Positions 29,901 to 41,900 of a stretch of DNA of 64,000 nt are shown one piece after another; the stretch's first letter is position 1, and each line of letters begins with the position of its first letter. The notes under the pieces are model-generated. The model saw only the letters and a program-made list of their open reading frames with translations. It was not told the DNA's origin and searched no databases. Source of the stretch: Gerris lacustris (taxonomy: Eukaryota > Arthropoda > Insecta > Hemiptera > Gerridae); contig OX578281.1 in assembly GCA_951217055.1 (NCBI GenBank), positions 27,762,101 through 27,826,100 on the forward strand, written 5' to 3'. Made by a program: the position numbers and the translations under genes.

Positions 29901-32900
29901 GGTCCTAGGTCGTAGGTCCTATAGGTCCTAGGTAATATAGGAACTTAGACCTATAGGACCTAGGTCCTATAAATCCTAGGTCCTATAAATCCTTGGTCCT
30001 ATAGGTCCTAGGTCCTATAAATCCTAGGTCCTATAGGTCCTATAGGTCCTAGGTAATATAGGTCCTTAGACCTATAGGTCCTAGGTCCTAGGTCTTAGGT
30101 CCTAGGTCGAAGGTCCTAGGTCCAAGGCCCTAGACCCTAGGTCCAAGGCCCTAGACCCTAGGTCCTAGGTCTGTGGTTGTTGTTGTGGTTGTGGTGATGG
30201 TTGTGGTTTTGGTGATGGTTGTGGTCTAAGGTCCTATATTACCCAAGACCTATAGGTCCTAGGTCCTAGGATGGTGGTTTTAGTATTTTGTGGTTATGGT
30301 TGTAGTATTTGTTGTGGTTGTGGTTGTGGTTTTGGCTGTGGTTGTTGTTGTGGTTGTGGTGGTATCAAATTAAAGAGGACAGTGTATAGAAGACTTTAAA
30401 AAACACCGCACATTGTTATCACTCTTTGTTCCGGAGATATTGGCGTTACAGTGAATAGGCCAAATTTGGGTCTAAAATTGGGGGTGGTGGGGGAAGCAAG
30501 CGGTGGCACTCGATATGATAATATGGAAAATGCTTCCCTAAACACCTTCTAAACGATGGTGTAAAGAAAGTTTAGTATTTACTTTTTCCCCCCTTTAGGC
30601 CCTTTTCTGTCTATTTGTACTGAGCTATAATTATCAGCCTCAAAACAATATAGGCTTTTTAGAAAAAAATTACTAAACAAGTCTAACCAGCGGCGCCGGC
30701 GTTAATAAGAATTTTCTCCGAGCAAAATTTGCGGGATTAATATAACCGATGAAATTTAAGGGAATATTTTTTAGGAATTAGTAGAAATCAAAATGCCAAA
30801 CTGTAATCCCGGATAACAATGCGTATGTTCTTGTTAAATTGTTATTTATATCCCTTGTTATGTTACTTAACAGTATGTTATCTATTTAATTAATATGTTT
30901 TTGGTCTTTGGTGTGGGTATTTACTTAGAAAAACATAAAAATTACCAACCCGCATTTTTGCGAACCATCATATCTTAAAAACTACACTTCCGATTTTAAT
31001 GAAATTTAAATGGTAGGTCACATTAGGCAAATTTTGGTCCCAAATAAGTTTCAAGCTTCTGCGCCTATTATTTTTATCTTCCACATGCACACATACATTT
31101 ATTTAACAGCAATTTCTCGAAAACGGTTTGTCTCACTTTAAACATGCATAGGACCTTTTTTGTGCAGAATTATGGAAAAAATATTTTTGATAAAACATTT
31201 CTCTTAAAAAAAATTAACTGTTTTGCGAGAAAAGTTAAAAAAATGTAAATTTTAGACTTTAAGGAGGAGGGAGGGGGACCCCCCCCCCTCCCTAAGTGTG
31301 GGGAACTTTTTTTTTTTTTTTTTGTTTCTTACTACTACACCCTTAAGAGTGTTTTCACAAAGTTTCAATACTTTATAAATTATTTTCCCTATTATTCCTT
31401 ATTTTAACTCCTAATTTTTTAACTTAGAAGGGAACAAGGAGCAAGGTTAAAATAGATGGTTGTTTATCGCCCTCCTTTGAGGTTAGAAGAGGGCTGAGGC
31501 AGGGAGATGTTCTGTCAGCAACTCTTTTTAACCTTGTGCTGGAAAGAGCTGTCAGGAAAATACCTGGCAACCCAGGAGGAGCCTTGTTTAACCGGCAAAC
31601 CCAATGTCTTGCGTATGCAGATGACGTTGGACTCTTGGCAAGATCTAAAAGAGCCTTGGAGGAGGCTTACATGCCATTGAAGCAAGAAGCTGCTGATCTG
31701 GGACTAAATATTAACAAAAATAAAACAGAATATATGCTAATGACTCGCAGAGAAGGAAGAGAACCTCTGGAAGATGTGTTGTTAGGAGGTGATTTATTTA
31801 AGTCAACTAACAACTTCAAATATTTAGGAACCCAAATCACTAATGACAACACCGTATCGGAGGAAGTAAGAGCTAGACTAACGGCAGGAAATAGGTGCTA
31901 CTTCTCCTTGATGAGGATACTAAAAAGTAGACTCTTAAGTCGAGACTTGAAGATCAAAGTTTATCTAACTGTCATCCGGCCTGTTGTATTATATGGATCA
32001 GAGGCCTGGACTCTTACCAACTCTGATGAAAGCTGCTTACGGCGTTGGGAGAGAAAACTATTGAGAAGAATCTTTGGCCCAGTGAACGAGGATGGAAGAT
32101 GGAGACTTAGGCACAATGATGAGCTACATATTCTCTACGGCAAACCGGACCTGGTGGCTGAGATTAAGAAAAATAGGCTGCGATGGCTAGGTCACGTTGA
32201 GAGAATGCCAGAGAATAAGGCGGCTAAAAAGTTGTATGATGGTAAACCTGGCGGAAAAAGACTTAGAGGGCGTCCAAGACTGAGATGGCTAGATCAGGTG
32301 GAGAACGATCTGAGGAGGATAGGAGTGAGGAGGTGGAGGGCTGTTGCACAACAGCGGGAACTCTGGAGGAGCGAAGTGTTGCAGGCCCAGGCTCTTCGAG
32401 AGCTGTAGTGATGATGATGATGATGATTATTCCTTATTTTCCTGGACTAAATAGAGTTCACAGTTGACTCTATTAGCAGCTTTTCTTACTACACGCATCT
32501 GCTATTTCCGCTTTTTTACCCCTCCTGCATTAGAGTTGCTATGACATATTATACATCGAATTATAGGTAATAAAATAAGCTACACGTTTTATTTCACCAC
32601 ATTTTTAGTGCCGACCCCGTGGAAAAAAGTTATTATCAAAATTGTTCAGAGTAGAAAAAAGAAATGTCGATTTTTTACCATATTTTATTAATTTTTGGTA
32701 CATTTTTACTGCAAAAAGCATATTGATATGGGTATCAAATTAAAGAGGAAAGTGTATAGAAGACTTTAAAAAACACCCCACGTCGTTATCACTCTTTGTT
32801 CCGGAGATATTGGCGTTACAGTGAATAGGCCAAATTTGGGTCATCAATAGGGGGTGGTGGGGGAAGCAAGTGGTGGCACTCGATATGATAATATGGAAAA

Positions 32901-35900
32901 TGCTTCTCTAAACACCTTCTAAACGATGGCGTAAAGAAAGTTTAGTATTTAATTTTTCCCCCCTTTAGGCCCTTTTTATGTCTATTTGTACTGGGCTACA
33001 TGGAGAAATTACATTTCATCAATCAATCAAAACACACCAGTTTCGGAAATTTGGAAAAAAGTAAAATCTATATCAGGAAAACCAAATTCTGACACCATCC
33101 CATCACTGAAAATTGCTAACAAAGAAATTACAAATCCCCAAGACGTAGCAGAAACGTTAGCAAATCACTTTGCTGAGGTAAGCTCCAATAAGTCATACCC
33201 TCAAGAATTTCAAACAAAAAAGTCGGTCGCAGAAAGCCACAGTGTATTTGATGAAAGCGAAACAGATGAGGAGCAATACAATACAAATTTCACCATTTGG
33301 GAACTAGAATCAGCAATAAAATCATTAAATTTAACAGCACCTGGCCCTGATCAAATTCACAACATCATGATTAAAAACCTGCCTCTTAAATTCAAAGGGT
33401 ATCTCCTAAAACTCTACAATATTCTTTGGACTGAGCGTAAATACCCTGAAGACTGGAGGGACTCAATCCTCATTGCAGTTCCCAAGCCAGGGAAGAATCC
33501 GACAGACCCAACATCTTACAGGCCTATAGCTCTTTCTAATACGTTAGGGAAACTTTTAGAAAAAATGGTAAATTCGAGACTAGTTTGGGAACTAGAGTCT
33601 AGAAATTTGCTGTCAAAATACCAAAGTGGGTTTAGGAAAAACAGATCTACAATGGACAATCTGGTTCGAATAGCTACTTATATTCAAGATGGTTTTGTAC
33701 AAGACAAAGAAACAATAGGGATATTTTTCGATTGCGAAAAAGCGTATGATAAGACCTGGAGACACTTAATATTGCAACAACTAAAGAAATATGGATTTAA
33801 AGGACATTTACCTATATTTATCAAGAACTTCCTAGCTGAGCGAAGATTCAAAGTAAAAGTAGGAAACACCCTTTCGCAACCAAAAGTACAAGAAAATGGA
33901 GTCCCGCAAGGAGCAGTTTTAAGTGTAACCCTATTTATTCTGGCTGTCAATGAGGTAGAAGAAGTTATACCAGCAGGTGTAGAAAAATGCTTCTTTGTAG
34001 ATGACATGACGATTTTACTAAGGTCAAAAGATAGAAGACATGCCACCGCTGTTTTACAGACGTGTATAGAAAGAATGGACAATTGGGCTAAAAGAAATGG
34101 TCTCAGCTTCTCAACCTCAAAAACACAGTGCATGCTATTCAGTCGCAAAAGAAATAGTAGGAAAAGACCTCAACCAACACAAATTAGACTTTTCTTAAGT
34201 GGACATCCAATACCCTTAGTGACTACAGTGCCCTACCTCGGACTTATATTAGATCAAAAGCTAACTTGGAAAAACCATATAGAGCATATCAGAGCTAGAT
34301 GTAATAAAAACTTGAATTTACTGCGAATGTTACGTGGACTTAGGTGGGGAGCAGACAGGCAATCACTTCTCTACATTTACCACCAGGTAGTTAGAAGCAA
34401 ACTGGACTATGGTTGTGCCATTTACGGCTCAGCGAAACAAAGGGTTTTACAAAGGTTAGAGCCAATCCAAAACTCTAGCATACGACTGGCAACTGGAGCG
34501 TTTAAAACAAGCCCCGTAGAAAGCCTTCAAGTAGAAGCCAATACTCCGCATTGGATACAGGCTCCTTCAATTCCCAAACAATTTGACAAGAAAGAATTTT
34601 AAATCTCCAAACTACCTGGAACTTTATGAAACAAAGCCAAGCCTACCACAACCACCTGGAGTGCGTTTTAAAAAACTAGTATCTGTGTACCAAATTGACC
34701 AGACACAGCAGATTACACAGTTTAACTTGCCAAATATACCACCATATATTCTGCAAAAACCGTGCGTACACTATCTGTGCAAATCACATTCTAAGTCAGA
34801 GACCCAACTGGAGAAGTACTTACAAGAATTCAGGCGCCACAAATCAAAACATCAGGAGGAAAAACATTTTTATACAGATGGATCCAAAAACTCAATAGGA
34901 ACAGGCTGTGCGTTTGTAGTCAATGATACCTTTAAGCAATTCAAATGTAACAAGCTGAGCTCAATATGTGCAGTGGAGTTAGAGGCAATTTATGAATCAA
35001 TTAAACACGCAGTCAGGGAGAGAATGGACAGAATTGTGATATACTCAGACTCAAAAAGTGCATTACAAAGTCTAGAAAACCTTCAGTGTCATAACCCCGT
35101 GGTATCAAAGATTCTCACTTACATACACCTAACTAATCTCAAGGTAAAGTTCTGCTGGATACCTAGTCACATAGGTATTCCAGGAAATTCCAAAGCAGAC
35201 CATCTAGCTCAAGCCGCAGTTACAGTGGGAGAACCACTAGAAACTACAGTTACGGCCAAAGATCTTAATGGAAATATTAGAACAGCCTTACAAAGACACT
35301 GGCAAAACCAATGGACAAATAGTTTAAATGATAAGTTAAAATATGTAAAACCGCTAGTATCAGATTGGCAAACAAGTTACAGAAAGGTTAGACACGAAGA
35401 AATTGTACTTGCAAGACTAAGGATTGGACACACTAGACTGACTCACGGATATTTAATAACAAAACAAGACAGACCCATATGTACCCTCTGTGGCCAGAGA
35501 CTGACTGTATTCCACATTTTATGTGAATGTCAACAATTAGAACCTCTACGAAATCAAAATTCACTCCCCCAAAATATGCCTGACATTTTAAAAGACGACG
35601 AGACGAACATACAAAAGCTACTCCAATATCTACATCAAGCTGTGCTTATGGAAGAAATATATTTTTTTTCAGATTTTTACCCATTACAATACAAATTATA
35701 ATTAATCACCCTACTACACGCACATCTATAACAACACACACAAAAACTACTTAATACTAGTAAATTCATCCATTCATTAATACCAATATCCATTTATTTT
35801 TATGTATTTATATTTATTTGCTCTCTATTCATTTTTATAAATATTTCTAAATATTCTCGGAGGAAAATAACCTCAGCAGTTAAACCTCCAAAAAACAAAA

Positions 35901-38900
35901 AAAAATAAAAAAAAAATAAAAAAAATAAATAAAATTTGATATATAATTAACATTAATTAGTATTTAATAGCTGTAATATAGTGGGTGATATAATTTTAAA
36001 ACCATAAAAACTTTTAACATAAATAAAAGACAAATTAAGGTAACATAGGTAATCAAGGAGGCAACTGTATTATGACTGTATTATCGGCGGGAATTTTGAT
36101 TTGATAGGTCTTGATATATCCCACTGTAATATTTATTCAGAGACCGGGAATCAGTTTTAATATTGACTGTTCTATCTGATTTAATGGCGATGTTCAGCGC
36201 CTCTATCATTTTCCTTCTATTAGATTTAGTCTCTCTCACTAAAATCTTGGTCTCTTCAAAAAGAAACTTATGATTAGTGGCCATGGAGTGACTAGACAGG
36301 GCTGTATTGGTATTGCCTTTATTCTGGTCATATTTGTGTTGTTCAATCCTATTGTTGATAAGTTGATTGCTTTCACCGATATACGTTTTATTGCACTGGC
36401 CACAAGGTATTTCGTATATGGTGCCTATTGACTGTTCAAATGGAATTTTATCTTTTAAATTGTGATAAAGATTCTCAGTTTTATTAAGGGGTTTCAGTCC
36501 GAATTTGATCTCAGGGCAATCAAATTTACCCATAAGATGTTGTACCTTCTCTGACAACCCTTTTAGGTACGGCATACTGACATGTTTAGTGGGTCTACTT
36601 GTACTCATACCTGCAATGGTGTTGTCTTTATTATTATTGTAGTTAGGGTTTAAGTGTTTATACCAGTATTTATTTATAATGTTCTGGGGGTAAAAGTTAT
36701 CTTTTAATTTTTTAAAAATTTTATTTTTAACTGTCTTCAAATGACCATGATCAGTCAACGAAAGACCTTTTTGATTAGGTTGCTAGCTGTATTGATTTTT
36801 TGATGAGTGGGGTGACAGGATCTGAAATTTAGGAATCTATTGCTCTTACATTCTTTTTCAAACCATTTGGTTGACAAAGAACCATTTTTATTTCTAATTA
36901 CTGTTAAGTCTAGGAAATTTAGCATATTGTTTTAAATACAACAATAAGTTTTATGCACATCATGAATCTTGAGTAGTCGCTTAGCTTCGGAACGAGTTAC
37001 ATCGAGCACCGTATAATTCTTTAATTTGAAATAGTAAAAAATGGTATTTATAATGATATTTCGGTAAAATGTTTCATTAAGAATTACTGTTACGTTTGGT
37101 TTGAAGTAAATCGGAGTATTAGAAGCGATGTTATGAATATTTCAATATATGTATAATAATTATACGGGCTTATTTTATATTAACATAAAATTAAATTAAG
37201 CTCCGCTGTAAAACACAAGTTGTTTAGCACGAATTTTCAGCTAGTTTTATATAATAACGCTGTTCTGTGATATGTTATTTTTTCAAATGTTAAGTGTAAA
37301 TTAAAAGGCTGTATATGAAAGAATGTGGTATAGAGATTTTTCATGGGGAACTAAAAAAATGTTGACATCTTCGTGCAAATACTTACTGATAAGCGCAGTG
37401 AGCAGCTGTCATGACCCACTGATTTGAGATAAGAGAACCACCACAGAAAGAAAATCCAATTTCTTCTTTCTGTCTTTGAAGAGTCTGATAAGGAAATTGA
37501 CCTTTCACTGCATTGTAACCATTGTAGATTTTCTCCTCGACAGCTACAACAATTTGATTTAAAATTATTGTTTAAATATACTTCCTGAAAAAGTCTCTAG
37601 GATTGAAAAATAAATAAGTTCCCTTCTTTTATTTTTATACGATTTTTTTTTTAGCTTTCAATATTTTTCAGGGACTATAATATACATATATTTAAACACT
37701 TTCCCGACTACCTAAGTAGCTGAAATTTGCACAGAATATGTACTCCTGATGACAGTACAATAATCAGTCATTAGTTTTACAAAATCGTATTAGCCGATTG
37801 ATCAGTAAATGTCCGAAAACGTTTAGTAGTAATATTAGAAAAAAACTGTAAACAACGACGACCACTAAAAGTTTAGTGAGGTTATGGATTAGATTACAAG
37901 ATTTAATTTAACGAAGACTTCAAATATTATAAAATAATATTATATTTTACAAACAATAAATAAAAACACTCTATTATAAAACATACACTAAAAAGATAAA
38001 ATTAATTTAATTTACAGCTACAGTACTATGAGCGATCACAGTATATGCTTGTCACTGGAGATAAAAGAGATAAAAAAAAACACTAGAGATAAAAAATCGT
38101 GAGGCGCATTAAATAGGTTTTGTCATTTGGTGATAGCTCCTACGCTTTTATTTATTTTATTTGAGTGACATACGCGTATACAATCGTAATGTGTCTATAT
38201 TAATAAATAAATTTCTTCTTTTTAGTGAATATTTTATAAAAACGTGTTTTTGTTTCAAACATAATATTTACACTTTGTCTTATACGTAATATGTATAAAG
38301 AAAATAGATTGTGTTTTAAAAAAGTCGGTCTATCGTCTGTACCAGTTGTAGAGCCAAAAACTACTGGGCCGATTTAAATACAATTTGGCATAGTTGTTAA
38401 GAAAAGATTATACCTTAAGGCGAAACCATAGAACTTAATTTGATCTCCTAATTTAGGCACTGTCCTCCTAAAGCTTCGAAAATACGTAAAACAATTTGTT
38501 TTAAACAATTTCTTCTGACGATTTTAATGAAAGAAAATCTGAAATTTCGTCAATTTAAATACAAATAAAGTAGCTGGGAAAAATCTAGTTCCTGAGAAAA
38601 TAGATTCCCCACCGAGGAGGAGTTATTTCTAGGGTCAATTTTGATAAAATGTTCAATAATAATTAAATGTAATCATTAAAACTCGAAACATCTAATAAAT
38701 TGATTACCCTCGACCAATTAATTATGAACTTGCATATGAGAAAGTTTAATAAGTTTTTTTATTATGAGAAGTTTTAAGTTTAATATTTTGCCACACTAAT
38801 TGGCAGACTATATGTATATAGACTTAATTTGATTTACCTGCTCCATCAACTGCTACCTGCCCCAGTCCGATAATTAGCACCTGAAATAAAAAAAAATAAA

Positions 38901-41900
38901 GAAACCATTTTGACATTTTCATGTCTTGGCTTTGCTACATAAAATCGAAAAGCGTTACTAAAAATCTAAGCCAAAAACGTTACCGTGTGTAACAAGGAGT
39001 TAGAAAGATATAGGAGGTGTGCAATCCAATCTCCAGTTGTAGGGCCTTCCCCTACCGCTCTTGGTAGGGCCGAAGGAAGTCGAAAAGAGTTACACTGCTA
39101 CCAGGAAGTTAGAAAGTTGCAGGAGGTAGTTCGTAGTCGCATAGTATAGTCTAGTCTAGAGAGAGCCTTCCCTATTTTTGACATAATTTTTTTTGACATT
39201 TTCATGTCTTTACTTAGACATGTTACCAAAAAACGACAACAAAAAGCGTTACATGAAAATGTCTCTCTGTCTTGAAGACTCGTATGCAAGCAATTTGGTG
39301 TGCGCATTTCCCTATATATTTATTTTACCATTTTAATTGAGTCTTCAAGGGGGGATTAATTGATATATTTTTTAAAATTTTAGAAAGATGATATTTCATC
39401 CCTTACATTCATCCCCCTATTTTTTTCATTATTAGGTACAGCCATTTTTTTTTTCTTCTTTTTATTATTATATAATAATTAAAAAATGTAAAGAAATAAA
39501 TACAAATGTAAAAATAGATCTGCCAATCAATTAGTGCAGCTTCCTCGTATTCTACCACATACTTTATTGATGTCATGCTTTTACGACCCATATTGTCTAA
39601 TTTATTCAATTGTTGAGCCTTTTTTTTTTATTTTGGACCATTATTTTTTAAGTTATGTTGGTTCGAAAAAATTGAACGACACACAGAATAACAGACACAA
39701 GACTATATATACAGTGGCGCACCCAGGATTTATTTTTGGGAGGGGCACAGATTAAAAAAATAGGGGGGGGGGGGGGATGTAATGTGGGCTTAGCGTAATC
39801 ACTGACAATTAACCAGTCTGGTTTTCTTTGTTCTTAAATTACTTCATATCATGGGCGGATCCAGGCAATTTTGAAGGGGGGCTGGGCTCTCTTTTAGGGG
39901 GGTCCGGGGGCCCTCCCCCGGGAAAATTTTTATAGTTTGCGTTACTTGATAACGTCTTTTTAGCCTATTCTAAGAGCATCTAAAATGTTATTATATACAA
40001 ATAAATTTAAGTTTTTATAAACGGGACATGAAGACCGGGGTATTTTATTTAAACAAAATTATATACATACTAATAATATTTTATTATTAAAAGTTGTACA
40101 TTATATAATAGATTAATGTTTTATTTTAGTAGCCAAAAAAATAGATTGGTACATTTTATATTTTAGTTATGTGAATTAACAAAAAAAAAAAAATACGTAC
40201 GCCAAATATTTTGAGTTTAACAGAAATTAGCTGATAGTATTAGGTTAAAAATAAACATAGTAGGGTATATAATAGTCCAGTCATAAGTACAAAAAATAGT
40301 CTTCCTTGCGAAAGGTCGGGTATCTGCAATTTTTAAAATCTTATTCTACAATTGAACCCTTTTCCAAATTCATTAATATTAATTATTCGATAATTAAAAA
40401 CTATTTTAATGACTGCTACTAACTATTTTAATTAAATTTAATTAATATATTAAAGTAAAACTTTAGATTAAAATAAAAACCCTTAAAACAAGAACAATTT
40501 AATTAAAAACTTGATTTAAAAATGTTTTATTGTAACCTTTCATTCAAAATAAACAATGAATAATAGTCGAAAAGAAATTCGTCCCACTAAAATGTTCTGA
40601 CCATGCGCAGTCGCAATTTTATGCAGATTTTTCCAAGTTCAATAGACGACACTTTTTTTACCCAGGAGCTCCATCCCTATTTTATAGATCCTTAACCTAA
40701 ACGGGTTGATAGCTTAACTTACTTCTATTCTTTTTCTTCATCTTCTTTTTAAACACCAAAAAAAAAAAAATATGTCGGTCAAAACTAGGTAGACTATTAC
40801 TTATTTATTAAGTGATACTGACTTATTTAAAATACTTACTTATTTGCATACTTAAATTTTAAATCTATGGCTTTGATGGAGGGGGGGGGGGGCACGTCCT
40901 TTTAAACGCCAAAAAAATATGTCGGGCTAAACTAGGTATATAATTACTTATTTATTTATTTTTTTCACTATTACTTTAACATGTGCTGCGAAATTGCATA
41001 CTTAAATTTTACGTCTTTGGCTTTGGGGGAGGGGGGGGGGGGGGGGGGGGCACGTCTTTTTAAACGCAAAAAAAAAAAAAAAAATGTCGGGCTAAACTAG
41101 GTATATAATTACTTATTTATTTATTTATTTATTTTTTTTTTTTACTCTCACAACACTATTACTTTTACACGTGCTGCGGAATTGCATACTTTAATTTTAG
41201 GTCTGGCTTTGGGGGGGGCACGTGCCCCCCGTGCCCCCCCCTGGGTGCGCCACTGTATATATATATATATAATATAAAAAAATTCAAAATGTTAAACTTA
41301 CATAACAATAGATTGAGATAACGATAATCTTATTATCGTTTATTCACTATCAATGTATACATTTTCCTTCCGAGCTTACCGAAGGTAACGGAAGCTATGT
41401 GATCATTCTGAAGATCGAAAATATTTTATGTCTCCGATTTCATCCAAGACAAAAATCCGATTCAGACATCAGGGAACATTTTTTCCGTGTCAGTCTGTCG
41501 CTCAATTTTTGCGAACTAACTTATCGTAAAAACTACTTTGGATAGTAGGTCATAATTAGCCTATTGTTGGTCCCATATAAGTTTCTACCTTATGCACCCA
41601 TTTCCTTCTCTTCCACAAACATACATTTATTTATACCTATATCTTTAAAAGTACTTATCTGATTTTTATGAAATTTTGATGGTTCGTCGAAAGTAGCCCG
41701 CAGATAGCCCCAGATTAATTTCAAGCGTCTGTGGCCTTTAAATTTTGCTAAATTGATACTTTAATAAGTTTAAAAAATCAAAACAATTGTGACAGATTTA
41801 AAAAACGGGGGAAAAATTAAATAAATTATGATAATAGGTTTTAAAAGCATAAAATCATTAAATTTTACGAAATAGGATGCTTGGAAGCTATGTGCCACAC

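Larger units (their letters stand above)
8893..32998. mobile_element. 24.1-kb inverted-repeat composite element
   Basis: The element is bounded by inverted termini, TAGGCCAGTACAAATA on the left and TAGCCCAGTACAAATA on the right (reverse complement), and flanked by the direct triplet CAT (8890-8892 and 32999-33001). Removing the element and one CAT rejoins the LINE ORF2 in frame. The inverted repeats extend about 0.83 kb. Inside are TIR-derived macrosatellite units, hexamer arrays, a palindrome, an LTR element and an RTE-like fragment. I see no transposase, helicase or polymerase, so it is non-autonomous. A 3-bp duplication is compatible with Harbinger, CACTA or some other DNA transposons, but the superfamily is undetermined. 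Confidence 0.8.
31122..32998. repeat. Right terminal inverted repeat (interrupted)
   Basis: Inverse of 8893-9718, about 842 bp after subtracting the RTE-like fragment and one 15-bp duplication. It ends in the TACTGGGCTA terminus at 32998. Confidence 0.85.

Noticed and set aside
8893..32998. Polinton/Maverick or another coding giant transposon.
   Set aside because: No polymerase, integrase, capsid or ATPase motif is visible that is not part of the nested LTR or RTE-like insertions, and the duplication is 3 bp, not 6.
36081..36758. A host GIY-YIG nuclease gene.
   Set aside because: The upstream sequence encodes the end of a Penelope-type reverse transcriptase in a shifted frame, so it is a decayed retroelement.
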